Origin: Nostoc sp. 'Lobaria pulmonaria (5183) cyanobiont'
GTDB taxonomy: Bacteria > Cyanobacteriota > Cyanobacteriia > Cyanobacteriales > Nostocaceae
Reading direction: 5' to 3'
Assembly: GCF_002949795.1 (NCBI RefSeq)
Contig: NZ_CP026692.1
Location: forward strand, 1,361,501-1,425,500
DNA: 64,000 bases
Part shown: in pieces, positions 1 to 7,880 of the stretch
Numbering within the stretch: the stretch's first letter is position 1
Layout: each line of letters begins with the position of its first letter
The notes under the pieces: model-generated
What the model was told of the DNA's origin: nothing
What the model saw: the letters and a program-made list of their open reading frames with translations, nothing else
Database searches by the model: none
Position numbers and translations under genes: made by a program

Positions 1-799
1 TGGCAGTACTTTCTACAAGGACATAATTTTTGAAGTAAAGCGGCAGGGTGCTGTGGATTTGAGAAATATAGATTGTAAAAAATATATTAACTACTATGTA
101 GACTAGGAAACGCCCATCTCTTAATACTGCCATCCAAGCAGCAAAAAGTTCTGTCTTTTCAGATTCCTCTGTCTGCTCTTGCTCAGTTTCACTAATCCCT
201 ACATAGACAACTCCAAAAAATAGCATAAAAGAGATGGCATCAATGATAAATAGCCATCGATAATTCCCAACGATCGCGATTAAAAACCCTGCTAGGACAA
301 TTCCGATCGCTAACCCAAGATTATCAGCTAGTCGGGCGATCGCAAAAGTTTCGCGGCGATTGTCAATTTGGCTAGCGTCAGCAACCACAACTTCAGCCGC
401 CGGCCAATAGAAACCTATTCCTAAACCGCTAATCAAGCTACCGATTACTAAGGAAGTGAAATTATTGGTTGCAGCTAAAACTAGAGAAGCAATTGCTGAA
501 ATCGCCGTCGCTAGCAACAAAGTGCGGCGGCGTCCCCAGTATTCAGAATCAGCCAAAGAACCACCTGCAATCCGCCCTACAATGCCGGAAATCGAGGCGC
601 TACCCAAGGCTACCCCAACACTGGTTGCAGATAAACCAAGTTGATTAACAAAAAAGATGGGCGCATAAAACAGGGTAAAGCCGGTGCCAACTTCCGAGAG
701 AAATCTACCAATTGCGAAAATCCAGACTTGGGGATGTATCGAGGGCAACCACGATGATAAGTGAGATTGAGAAGCTAATTTCATGAGTTTAAATGTCAT
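1..799 (-). CDS. MFS transporter, C-terminus beyond the window edge
   Basis: Reading the minus strand from the ATG at 799 gives an uninterrupted frame of 266 codons that runs off the left edge, so the C-terminal part is missing. The translation has the shape of a major facilitator: an N-terminal helix after WLPSIHPQVWIFAIGRF, a loop-2/3 signature region with GRIAGGSLAD followed by the basic cluster WGRRR, and a helix with SGLGIGFYWPAAEVVV. About six hydrophobic segments are visible, then a charged central loop (SETEQEQTEESEKTE) and the start of the second half. It is probably an inner-membrane, proton-driven exporter, but the substrate cannot be read from sequence. A second ATG at 784 is an alternative start. 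The three DnaA-box-like sites lie just upstream. Confidence 0.85.
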   Translation of the reverse strand, partial: MTFKLMKLASQSHLSSWLPSIHPQVWIFAIGRFLSEVGTGFTLFYAPIFFVNQLGLSATSVGVALGSASISGIVGRIAGGSLADSEYWGRRRTLLLATAISAIASLVLAATNNFTSLVIGSLISGLGIGFYWPAAEVVVADASQIDNRRETFAIARLADNLGLAIGIVLAGFLIAIVGNYRWLFIIDAISFMLFFGVVYVGISETEQEQTEESEKTELFAAWMAVLRDGRFLVYIVVNIFFTIYISQIHSTLPLYFKNYVLVESTA

Positions 800-850
800 G
801 GTTTTTTGACATTTTGGTAATTCTTATCATTGGCTGCAATTTTCCTCACT

Positions 851-892
851 AATTCCACAGGGTTTCCACAGGGATTTTAGCAGTTTTCCACA
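851..892 (+). promoter_or_regulatory. Three phased DnaA-box-like sites
   Basis: Three same-strand 9-mers, AATTCCACA (851), GTTTCCACA (862) and TTTTCCACA (884), sit 11 and 22 bp apart, which is one and two helical turns. The third matches the TTTTCCACA form of the DnaA box known from cyanobacteria; the first two differ at one or two 5' bases. They lie in the 470-bp gap between the MFS gene and the DUF2811 gene. No dnaA or dnaN is nearby, so this is more likely a DnaA-titration or regulatory site than the replication origin. Chance cannot be excluded. Confidence 0.4.
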
Positions 893-1269
893 GGTGTTAT
901 ACGAGCTAATAAGCTTCTTGCTGTCTGACTGGGGATTGTTGATTAGAAGTAGCAAAGAAGTTTAAGGACTGAGTTTATATGAAGTAAAGTAACAAAAAAA
1001 TGGCTTAAAGTCCGATTGTTTCGTTCGTATTTATTTTTTATACAATCGTTTTTAACATTTCGCAGCATTGACAAACCCACCCCCTCTTGGCGCACAATGA
1101 TGCGGCTTGCTTTTGTAATCCGTTCAACTGTTGACATCAAATATGTAAAATATATTACTACCAGATGTAAGTGCAGATTGTCGGGATAGCGAAAGAGCGT
1201 GTGAAGCCCTAAACCGCTTTAACGCAAGCAACTTGTCCCTCTTGATTATCCTCATAGGAGGAAAATCTC

Positions 1270-1524
1270 ATGAAAGCAACGGTTAGCATCTTTACAGAAA
1301 TTCCTGAAACACTCCACGAATCCTTAAAATACTACTTAGAAACCCATCCCGATTGGGATGAAAACAGAGTATTGACGGCGGCGCTATCATTGTTTTTACT
1401 CCAAAATGGAGATAGCGATCGCCGGGTTGCGCGAGTCTATCTGGAAACTTTGTTTCACCACTCCACAGTAAAAATGCCCTGTACCGACTCACCAGCAACA
1501 GCTAATTTACTAGACACCCCATAG
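1270..1524 (+). CDS. DUF2811 family small protein
   Basis: An 84-residue protein preceded by a strong AGGAGG at a good distance from the ATG, which fixes the start. The first ~65 residues (FTEIPETLHESLKYYLETHP, then DWDENRV, LSLFLLQNG, RRVARVYLETLF) match my recollection of the DUF2811 family, a short cyanobacterial family of unknown function. The C-terminal 20 residues are low in conserved character. There is no signal peptide or membrane segment. The gene stands alone, with about 600 bp of non-coding DNA downstream. The helical, acidic N-terminal half suggests a small soluble protein, possibly a binding partner rather than an enzyme. Confidence 0.75.
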   Translation: MKATVSIFTEIPETLHESLKYYLETHPDWDENRVLTAALSLFLLQNGDSDRRVARVYLETLFHHSTVKMPCTDSPATANLLDTP

Positions 1525-1553
1525 GTAGTGGTATGAAGGGCGTTATTCCCCGA

Positions 1554-1585
1554 TTAATGGTGCACGGTATGCCGTGCCCCATTAA
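1554..1585. repeat. Extragenic palindrome (hairpin)
   Basis: TTAATGG (1554-1560) pairs with CCATTAA (1579-1585), and inside it GCACGG (1562-1567) pairs with CCGTGC (1572-1577), giving a long imperfect hairpin 30 bp after the DUF2811 stop. No T-run follows, so it is not a classical terminator; it resembles the GC-core palindromic repeats seen elsewhere in the window (for example at 25965). The rest of the 1525-2125 gap shows only a weak hairpin GATCGG/CCGATC near 1630 followed by CTTAAAAAAG, and no open frame I can support. Confidence 0.55.
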
Positions 1586-2125
1586 CGGGATCTTAAGCTA
1601 ATAGCGATCGGCAATATTACAATAAAAAAGATCGGTAGATTCCGATCCTTAAAAAAGTTCTAATAGTTTCTCTTATTGCCAAAACTAGTTGGTAATAAAG
1701 CAGAATTTACCTTTGTTCTCTGTCTCCGACTGGGAATGCCTATTTTGGGGCTGTCGCTTCTCTGACTTACAGCACCAGCCCAATGAAGCAGCGTTTCCAG
1801 ACAGAGGCTAGAAACAATAGTTTTAAGGGGACTTATAGCCTAAGTTGACGCTAATCCACAGCTATGTGTCCTACAAACGCCAATATAAGTGACGTTATAT
1901 ATACCAAAACGGTCACATACAAAGAAATATTTTCCAATGGACTCTCTCCCCTGTCCACTGTTTTAAATAGATAAATAAATATCTCAAATAACTGTTTGGT
2001 CTGTATTTGAGGAATATCTACCTATTTTGATTGTCTAAATTTGTCTTTTACTAAAGCCAAAGAAATTCCCTAATGGCTCCCCCAAGAGTTAACAGTCAAG
2101 AGTTAAAAAACTCTAGACTATAAAC

Positions 2126-2863
2126 TCAGGACTTGCCTTCCAACTGCTGGGGGTGAGCAGCAGATTCAAACTTATAGCCTACGCCACGTACAGTTTGAAT
2201 TAATGCTGGCTGACTAGCATCAATTTCAATCTTCTTGCGAATTTGGCCGATATGCACATCTACGACCCGCTGGTCGCCGACATATTCATAATCCCACACC
2301 TCTTGGATTAATTCTGCCCGCCGCCAAACTCGACCTGGATGACTAGCTAAAAAATGCAACAAGTCAAATTCCAGAGCAGTTAAGGGTACTGCTTGGTTAT
2401 TAAGTGCTACCTCCCGTCGCACTGGATCGATCATAAGTTTTTCAAATACCAAGCGTTTCTGCTCGGCCGTAGTTATCACTCGCTGACGCCTCAAAATAGC
2501 TCCAACTCGGACTTCTAGCTCTCCTAGCCCAAAAGGCTTGGTGAGATAGTCGTCAGCACCTTTAGCAAAGCCGCGAATTTTATCAGCTTCGTCAGCACGG
2601 CTAGTCAACATCAAAACAAAAACACCATTACGACTTTGCATCTCTTGGCAGAGGTTAAACCCTGTGACATCAGGTAAATTCACATCTAGAATCACCAAAT
2701 CAGGGTTAAATTGCTCAAATAGAGTTAAGGCTGTCTTTCCATCTTCGGCAGCCTCCACCTGATAGTTCTGCTTAATCAAAAAGCGTTGGATTAAATTCCG
2801 AACCGCAGGGTCGTCGTCAACAACAAGAATCTTGGCAGGAGCCATGACCATTACTTTGCACAA
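2126..2863 (-). CDS. OmpR/PhoB-type response regulator
   Basis: A 245-aa two-domain regulator. Receiver domain, residues ~10-125: acidic pair VVDDD, phospho-acceptor Asp in VILDVNLPD, Thr/Ser in LMLTSR, and Lys in YLTKPF. Winged-helix DNA-binding domain, ~140-235, with LTALEFDLLHFLASHPGRV and the recognition region ending in VRGVGYKF. Three Met codons lie close together (residues 1, 5, 7); MAPAKILVVDDD at residue 7 could be the true start because no Shine-Dalgarno sequence is visible. No kinase gene is adjacent, so it is an orphan here. The receiver resembles the NblR branch (phycobilisome degradation) as I remember it, but this is not certain enough for a gene name. It is flanked by long non-coding stretches on both sides. 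Confidence 0.9.
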   Translation of the reverse strand: MCKVMVMAPAKILVVDDDPAVRNLIQRFLIKQNYQVEAAEDGKTALTLFEQFNPDLVILDVNLPDVTGFNLCQEMQSRNGVFVLMLTSRADEADKIRGFAKGADDYLTKPFGLGELEVRVGAILRRQRVITTAEQKRLVFEKLMIDPVRREVALNNQAVPLTALEFDLLHFLASHPGRVWRRAELIQEVWDYEYVGDQRVVDVHIGQIRKKIEIDASQPALIQTVRGVGYKFESAAHPQQLEGKS

Positions 2864-3493
2864 AAATTCGTAAGATTAACAAGAGAGTTGCGTGAAAACG
2901 CAGTTGCCACTTTAGGACTAACTAAGAATCTACATGGCTACGGTATAAGAATCCCGATCGTTCAAAAAGAAATACTTTAATCAGGATTGTGGGCAATCAG
3001 AAGGCGAAACTTCTATTAGCCAACAGTATATAAGCGCTCTGACTTGAACTGCAACCGTTCTTGATAGCAAGACACCTTTTCGATCCCAGTTAGGTGGTAA
3101 CTTAAAACGTTTCAATTTTAAATCGATATGTGGATATATACCACAAGCGATTATTCAGTATAATTAAAAAAACTCTATTAGGGCACAGTAAGTTGCCAAA
3201 TTTGAAACAGTAAAGTTGATTTTTTCATAAAAACCATGAATTTTAGGTACTCTCCGTTCAAATTCTAGATTAGAGCCAGAATTAGACAACGACATGAGGG
3301 TATACACGGAGTTATAGCGATATGTTAAAGTGACTATAGTTGAAATTACAAAGTCGATCAAACTAACCCGTGCTACTATCCTGGTAGGGCATATAAATAG
3401 ATCGAGACTTTAGTTTCGATCAAAATAAAACCTAAAGCTGTTTTTTATTCGATAAAAGACTGCCGCTGACTGAGGCTGAAGTAACAAACTCCC
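2864..3493. other. 630-bp intergenic region
   Basis: No credible gene is seen between the response regulator and the CPP1-like gene; the one 65-codon minus-strand frame here has no family resemblance or ribosome site. Near the right end GATCGAGAC (3400-3408) and GTTTCGATC (3413-3421) form a 9-bp hairpin with one G-T pair, followed by AAAATAAAA. It lies 73 bp before the CPP1-like start and could be a leader hairpin or part of its promoter. The promoters of both divergent genes must lie in this stretch. Confidence 0.5.
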
Positions 3494-4120
3494 ATGAGCG
3501 ATCAAAATCCCTACGAAAAACTTGGGGTATCAGAAGAGGCTAGCTTCGATGAAATTCAGGATGCTCGTAATCGCCTATTCGAGCAACATAATGGCGATGC
3601 CAAGCATTTGGAAGTGATTGAGGCGGCTTACGATGCGATTTTAATGGATCGCTTACGGATGCGCCAGGAAGGTAAAATCAAAGTCCCTGAGCGGATACGG
3701 TTTCCAGAGTTGCGAGTGCAATCGCCTCCGAAAGAAAGTCCAACCCCTCGCGAGCAGTCACCCGCATGGCTGCAACGGATGCTGGATCAGCCAACGCCTG
3801 CGGATATACTCTTACCAGGAGCTTGGTTTCTCGGTTTGAGTTCTATTAGCCTGTTCTATCCAGAGGGAGGCGATCAGGTTTTGCAGTTAGCATTAGTGGT
3901 TGGCGTAGGCACTAGTATTTACTTTCTTAATCGCAAGGAAAGCAAATTTGGCCGAGCAGTTCTGTTCACCCTGGTCAGTTTAATAATTGGCCTAATCGTT
4001 GGGGGACTAGTTGCTAGCTGGCTCTTACCACAAATATCATTTATTAGTCTGGAAACGAATCAGTTCTCTAGTGTAGTGACGTTTATATTGTTGTGGTTAG
4101 TTAGTAGTTTTCTACGTTAA
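3494..4120 (+). CDS. CPP1-like family protein (DUF3353), J-like domain plus membrane helices
   Basis: A 208-aa protein. Residues 1-60 form a degenerate J-like domain (NPYEKLGVSEEASFDEIQDA, then EVIEAAYDAILMDRL) without a clear HPD motif. A basic/proline linker follows (~60-95). The C-terminal half has about four hydrophobic segments (LLPGAWFLGLSSISLFYP; VLQLALVVGVGTSIYFL; VLFTLVSLIIGLIVGG; VTFILLWLVSSFL). This architecture is that of the cyanobacterial/plastid CPP1 family, which in plants acts as a holdase-type chaperone for protochlorophyllide oxidoreductase; a role in thylakoid-membrane protein stability is inferred by homology only. The gene converges on the HAD phosphatase gene and they share the terminator at 4191-4216. 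Confidence 0.8.
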   Translation: MSDQNPYEKLGVSEEASFDEIQDARNRLFEQHNGDAKHLEVIEAAYDAILMDRLRMRQEGKIKVPERIRFPELRVQSPPKESPTPREQSPAWLQRMLDQPTPADILLPGAWFLGLSSISLFYPEGGDQVLQLALVVGVGTSIYFLNRKESKFGRAVLFTLVSLIIGLIVGGLVASWLLPQISFISLETNQFSSVVTFILLWLVSSFLR

Positions 4121-4190
4121 GCCACTGCCGTCAGCAAGTTTCTATAAAGAAGACATGGTTTATGTGTGTTCTTCTGAGATAAAAAAGTCA

Positions 4191-4216
4191 GGAGTCGGAA
4201 TACCTATTCTGACTCC
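4191..4216. terminator. Bidirectional intrinsic terminator
   Basis: GGAGTCGGAATA (4191-4202) and TATTCTGACTCC (4205-4216) form a 12-bp stem with one G-T pair and a two-base loop. An A-run (AAAAAA) precedes it and TATTTTAATTT follows, so it can terminate in both directions. It sits between two convergent genes, the CPP1-like gene and the HAD phosphatase. Confidence 0.8.
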
Positions 4217-4275
4217 TATTTTAATTTGCAACCCGAATGCTGATTAATTGAATCTGTTGCAGCTACAGAGCCTTT

Positions 4276-4968
4276 TTAAACAAGGTGTTTAGCTTTTAGA
4301 ACTATATCTACAGCAGCGCTAAAATCCTTAACGATTAAGTCGGGGTGATAAAGTTCTAGTTGGGTGCGATCGCGAATTCCAGATTCCACAGCCATCACCT
4401 TAATCCCATAATTTTTCGCAGCGGTGATGTCGGCTTCCGTATCGCCTACCATCCAGGTATCAGCAGCCGGGGGCAGTTCTTTTAATGCCCTAGCCATCAA
4501 CAAGGGCTTATCTTCAATATCGCGAGTTTTAACGTAGTCGTTAGTCAAGCAATAACAACGATCTTCTGGGAAAAATCTCCCTAAATCGTGTTTTTGGAAA
4601 GCATAATCTAGTTCCCGAAATCGGCGCATTGTCATCACTGCCAAATCAATTCCAGCTTGTTGAATTTTTAACAGTGCATCCACAGCACCAGGTGCGAGGC
4701 TGTCATAGTGAAAGTAAGGTTCTGTATGCACTGTTTGCCGCCGCAACTGGGCGAATTCTTGGGCTTGGGCTTCGTCTAACCCAGAATTTAAGGCGATTTG
4801 TTTTTCGGGAATGCGCCATCGCTTTAACTGCCAAAATTCTGCTTTCGGAAGTTCTTGCACTACTTGATCTGGGCGACGGGTTTTGTCTAAGCAGAATTGA
4901 TAAACACGGTAGTACCGTTCGGAAACATCAATAATGGGGCCGTCGAAGTCAGTAATCAGTCTTAGCAT
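4276..4968 (-). CDS. HAD-superfamily phosphatase
   Basis: A 230-aa soluble protein with all four HAD motifs. Motif I is ITDFDGPI (nucleophile Asp7, acid/base Asp9). Motif II Thr is in AVMTMRR. The motif III Lys is probably in KTRDIEDKPLLMARAL. Motif IV is MVGDTEADITAAKNYG. A helical cap (residues ~15-95) lies between motifs I and II, as in the phosphoglycolate phosphatase-like subgroup. The substrate is not predictable; small phosphorylated metabolites are typical. No partner gene shares an operon with it. Length is normal for the family and nothing suggests decay. Confidence 0.85.
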   Translation of the reverse strand: MLRLITDFDGPIIDVSERYYRVYQFCLDKTRRPDQVVQELPKAEFWQLKRWRIPEKQIALNSGLDEAQAQEFAQLRRQTVHTEPYFHYDSLAPGAVDALLKIQQAGIDLAVMTMRRFRELDYAFQKHDLGRFFPEDRCYCLTNDYVKTRDIEDKPLLMARALKELPPAADTWMVGDTEADITAAKNYGIKVMAVESGIRDRTQLELYHPDLIVKDFSAAVDIVLKAKHLV

Positions 4969-5030
4969 CGGCGGAAAATGTTAATTTTTATTACAATTAT
5001 CTCAGATATATGGCTATTTTTGGAGAGTAA

Positions 5031-5214
5031 CAGCGTGATTTAAGCCCTGCACAAAAATTAGCTCAAGAACTACCAGATATAACAATATATTTCAACAATC
5101 AGCGTTCGGAATAATAGTACGCAAGGTTCTCTAATTATACAAGTTGTTCCAGTAGGTAGTAAAAAACACACTAAATTTAGATATAAGCTATTATCACCTT
5201 CAGGGAAATTATGA
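5031..5214 (+). pseudogene. Remnant of a gene upstream of and coupled to the 201-aa protein gene
   Basis: No start codon is visible, but two overlapping open stretches read like protein. Frame A (5031-5114) gives SPAQKLAQELPDITIYFNNQ. After a shift near 5098-5110, frame B gives TQGSLIIQVVPVGSKKHTKF and ends with LLSPSGKL at the TGA 5212-5214. That stop overlaps the next ATG in an ATGA junction, the usual mark of translational coupling. I read this as the C-terminal end of a decayed gene that once formed an operon with the 201-aa gene. The family is not recognised. Confidence 0.35.
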
Positions 5215-5816
5215 GTGAAGAATGGAAATTTTTAAAGCCTATTTTCAATGATGAAGAAGTAACTAAACTTAGGGAAACACTAAATAAAGTTGTAATCGGT
5301 TCTGGAAGTACTGTCGAGCCTAGTAAACTTAATATTATTAAGCAGTCCGACTGGATTGCCGTACCAACTGAAAGTGGAGATCACTTTTCTGAAGAAGATG
5401 AAATTAAACTCTTACAAACAGTATTGCAACATGGGAATCAAGAAATTGTAGCAATAGCATTTGAGCCTTTAAAAGCATTCCCCTCTGCATTTGTATTTCC
5501 AGCAACGGCTGAAGCTATTGCAGAGTTTAATCATGAATGTGGACATTTTTGGTTTACACTGTATGCTGGAGAGCCTGATTGGGTCATTGTTGGGACTAAG
5601 CTAGATTTCCTTGTTATTACTGGAAAACATAGTTTCGTTAGCCAATTTTTAGGGTATGAAATTCAAGAAGCTTTTGCTGACTTCTACGAATTAGCATTAA
5701 GTTATTCTGATGATGATCCTGAAAAAAAGTCTTTACTACAGGTGTACAATCTACTTTGGCGTGAATATCCTAAGAGAAATCCTGGAGAAATTATCCAACT
5801 TTTGCCTGTGTCGTGA
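5211..5816 (+). CDS. Hypothetical 201-aa protein, possible orphan immunity-type protein
   Basis: Not recognised as a known family. It is an acidic soluble protein without signal peptide or membrane helix. Notable stretches are a His/Cys-containing segment FNHECGHFWFTLYAGEPDW in the middle and an aromatic-rich C-terminus (YEIQEAFADFYELALSYSDD). HECGH superficially resembles a metalloprotease motif, but the spacing is not HExxH. The start overlaps the stop of an upstream remnant (ATGA), implying a former two-gene operon. The size, acidity and position behind a gene fragment fit an immunity protein left over from a toxin locus, but this is inference from context only. A+T content is somewhat higher than in neighbouring housekeeping genes. 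Confidence 0.6.
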   Translation: MSEEWKFLKPIFNDEEVTKLRETLNKVVIGSGSTVEPSKLNIIKQSDWIAVPTESGDHFSEEDEIKLLQTVLQHGNQEIVAIAFEPLKAFPSAFVFPATAEAIAEFNHECGHFWFTLYAGEPDWVIVGTKLDFLVITGKHSFVSQFLGYEIQEAFADFYELALSYSDDDPEKKSLLQVYNLLWREYPKRNPGEIIQLLPVS

Positions 5817-5911
5817 ACCATGTGTTAGGCGTTTTGCCGTAGCGCATCCTACTAGCTAAGGTTTTTTTGTAAACTCTTTTTAAGGAAGTATTGATATTTT
5901 GTACTCAGGCA

Positions 5912-6988
5912 TCATTGCAAAGTACCGCGTTTGATTTGTTCGCTTTCAATAGCTTCAAATAAGGCGCGAAAGTTACCTTCGCCAAAACCTTTAGCTTGGA
6001 AACGGCGTTCAATAAACTCAAAGAAAAATGTCGGCTGTTCAAATATTGGCTGGGTAAAAATTTGTAGTAATAAGGGTGCGGTATTTCCTCCTTCTGCGGG
6101 AGTATTTTCTTGCCAGTCCACCAGAATTTCCTGTTGCGCGATCGCTTCAAGTTCCAAAACTGATAATGGAAGTCCAGGACGTTGTTTTAGCTGCGAATAG
6201 TAGGTTTGGGGAACTGAGAGTAAAGATAAACCACTGGCACGAAATTTGGCGATCGCACTCACAAGATTAGTCGTCCGCAAGGCAATATGTTGAATTCCTG
6301 GTCCCCGATTGACATCAAGAAACTCCTGAATTTGAGAATTGCTGGTAGCCGGCTCATTAATGGGCAATTGAACGCTACCATTGCGCGAAACCATCACCTG
6401 GCTGTGTAAAGCAGAGCGATTGGTTTTAATTTTAAATGCTTGCTGGGGTTGAAAATCTAGGATTTTTTCGTACCAAGCCACAGCACGATCCAATTCACCA
6501 ACTGCCACGTTCAAAACTACGTGATCTATGGCGGTAAAAGTGTTGTCATTAGTCATTTCTCCTTTGTCAAAAACCAATGACAAATGACCACTGACTAATG
6601 ACCTTTCTATCAATGTATGGGTCAGTCCACCCCAAGCGGCAATTTTGCCACATTTGATGAATCTCGTACCCTCTTGGCGTTCCTGGATGGGTTGTAGGAT
6701 TGTAGCACCGTGTTTTTGAGCTAGGGCGATCGCGCCTTCGACATCTTCGACAACAAAAGCGACATCTGCAACACCAGGTGGATATTGCCGCAGAAATTCA
6801 GCTACTGGACTTGTAGGCAACAGTGGTGAAGATAGAAAAAAGCAGACATCACCACTTTTTACCACTTCTGTACAAGTGTGAAATGAACTGATGCGATCGG
6901 TTACTGCTTGAAAACCAAGATGGCGTACAAACCAATCCCGCCACATTTTGGCGTCTTCTACATAGAAATGAACGCGATCAATTTTCAT
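5912..6988 (-). CDS. hppD: 4-hydroxyphenylpyruvate dioxygenase
   Basis: A 358-aa Fe(II) enzyme converting 4-hydroxyphenylpyruvate to homogentisate, the head-group precursor for tocopherols in cyanobacteria. Two vicinal-oxygen-chelate halves are visible: residues ~1-130 (MKIDRVHFYVEDAKMWRDWF) and ~150-345. The iron ligands are His in AIDHVVLNV, His in IQHIALRTT and Glu in FFFEFIERRFQAKGFGEGN, all present. Between the halves, residues ~129-149 are encoded by a Nostoc-type AATGAC-rich inverted repeat (6545-6602) that keeps the frame open. Since it lies in an interdomain linker, activity could be retained. The gene converges on the 201-aa gene and lies downstream of an SDR gene on the same strand, about 106 bp away. 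Confidence 0.93.
   Translation of the reverse strand: MKIDRVHFYVEDAKMWRDWFVRHLGFQAVTDRISSFHTCTEVVKSGDVCFFLSSPLLPTSPVAEFLRQYPPGVADVAFVVEDVEGAIALAQKHGATILQPIQERQEGTRFIKCGKIAAWGGLTHTLIERSLVSGHLSLVFDKGEMTNDNTFTAIDHVVLNVAVGELDRAVAWYEKILDFQPQQAFKIKTNRSALHSQVMVSRNGSVQLPINEPATSNSQIQEFLDVNRGPGIQHIALRTTNLVSAIAKFRASGLSLLSVPQTYYSQLKQRPGLPLSVLELEAIAQQEILVDWQENTPAEGGNTAPLLLQIFTQPIFEQPTFFFEFIERRFQAKGFGEGNFRALFEAIESEQIKRGTLQ
6545..6602. repeat. Short inverted-repeat element inside hppD
   Basis: GTCATTAGTCA (6545-6555) and TGACTAATGAC (6592-6602) are perfect 11-bp inverted repeats enclosing further AATGAC copies. Related AATGAC/GTCATT sequence occurs between genes at 61141-61165 and 62566-62590, so this is a dispersed repeat that here lies within a reading frame. 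It adds about 20 codons without a stop. Confidence 0.75.
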
Positions 6989-7094
6989 AAATATTGAAAA
7001 TCCAGCATAACAGTTTATATATCTGTAAATTTTGCCTTTTCTGCTAGATTTTCACGTCTTTCCTAAGCAAGAATTATGTAAGCGTACTCCCACT

Positions 7095-7799
7095 CTAAAA
7101 GAACAAATGACTATCAGGTTGAATGTTAATTTCCATTGGCACAGCTTGCGGTTCGGCAGAAAGGGCAAAGAAAATTGCATTGGCAGCAGTTTCAGGACTA
7201 AGCATTTTTTTTCGGTCTACTTTTAGGTTGACGTTATCCCAGAAAGGAGAATCTACCCCACCAAAGTAGAATAGCGTGAACTTGATACCAAAACGCTTGA
7301 GTTCCTCTGCCATGCACTTGCTGAAACCGACAACACCAAATTTAGAAGCCGAATAAGCTGCTGCCATCCCCATCGAATGCTTGCCTAGAATTCCAACCAC
7401 ATTACAGATGTGACCAGACTTGCATTTTTGCATCTCTTCAGCAGCCGCCTGAGTTGTATAAAAGCTACCTTTTAAGTTGACATCTAACATCTTGTCTAAA
7501 TCAGCAGGTTCTAGGCTGTTGTAGGGCTTGAGTATACCAGCACCAGCTGCATTCACTAAAATATCGATTTTACCAAACTCAGCGATAGTCTTTTTAATCA
7601 AAGTATCTACCTGTAGTGGGTCAGTAATATCGGTGGGAACAGTCAAAACTTCTCCTGGTAAATCAGCAGCCAGTGTGGTTAAACGAACTGCATCTCTAGC
7701 AGCCAGTACTAACCGGACTCCGGTAGGCGCAAGTTTTTGTGTTAAAGCTGAACCAATACCACCACTAGCACCGACAATAACAACAACTTTATCCTGCAT
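7095..7799 (-). CDS. Short-chain dehydrogenase/reductase (SDR)
   Basis: A 234-aa classical SDR. The Rossmann cofactor motif is GASGGIG (residues ~10-16), an acidic/Arg pair AARDAVR follows beta-2 (suggesting NADP preference), NAAG lies at ~87, and the catalytic YSASK is at ~150. The usual catalytic Ser 13 residues before the Tyr is replaced: the segment reads NVVGILGKHSMGMAAAY, with Gly at that position. The enzyme may therefore use another residue (Ser lies 7 before the Tyr) or be altered in activity. The C-terminus PDSHLFF is short. The substrate is unknown. It lies 82 bp downstream of the NYN-domain gene and 106 bp upstream of hppD on the same strand, possibly transcribed together. Confidence 0.85.
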   Translation of the reverse strand: MQDKVVVIVGASGGIGSALTQKLAPTGVRLVLAARDAVRLTTLAADLPGEVLTVPTDITDPLQVDTLIKKTIAEFGKIDILVNAAGAGILKPYNSLEPADLDKMLDVNLKGSFYTTQAAAEEMQKCKSGHICNVVGILGKHSMGMAAAYSASKFGVVGFSKCMAEELKRFGIKFTLFYFGGVDSPFWDNVNLKVDRKKMLSPETAANAIFFALSAEPQAVPMEINIQPDSHLFF

Positions 7800-7880
7800 C
7801 GTATTATTTATATTTCTTTACATCTTTTTACATAATATAGAATTACAGGCTCAGGTTATACGTAAACATCCAGAAAGTAT

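Noticed and set aside
851..892. Chromosomal replication origin
   Set aside because: Only three boxes, no A+T-rich unwinding element clearly adjacent, and no dnaA or dnaN in the neighbourhood.
943..1140. 65-codon minus-strand frame
   Set aside because: No ribosome site, A+T-rich composition and no protein-like pattern.
3164..3361. 65-codon minus-strand frame in the gap before the CPP1-like gene
   Set aside because: No family resemblance and no ribosome site; composition follows the surrounding non-coding DNA.
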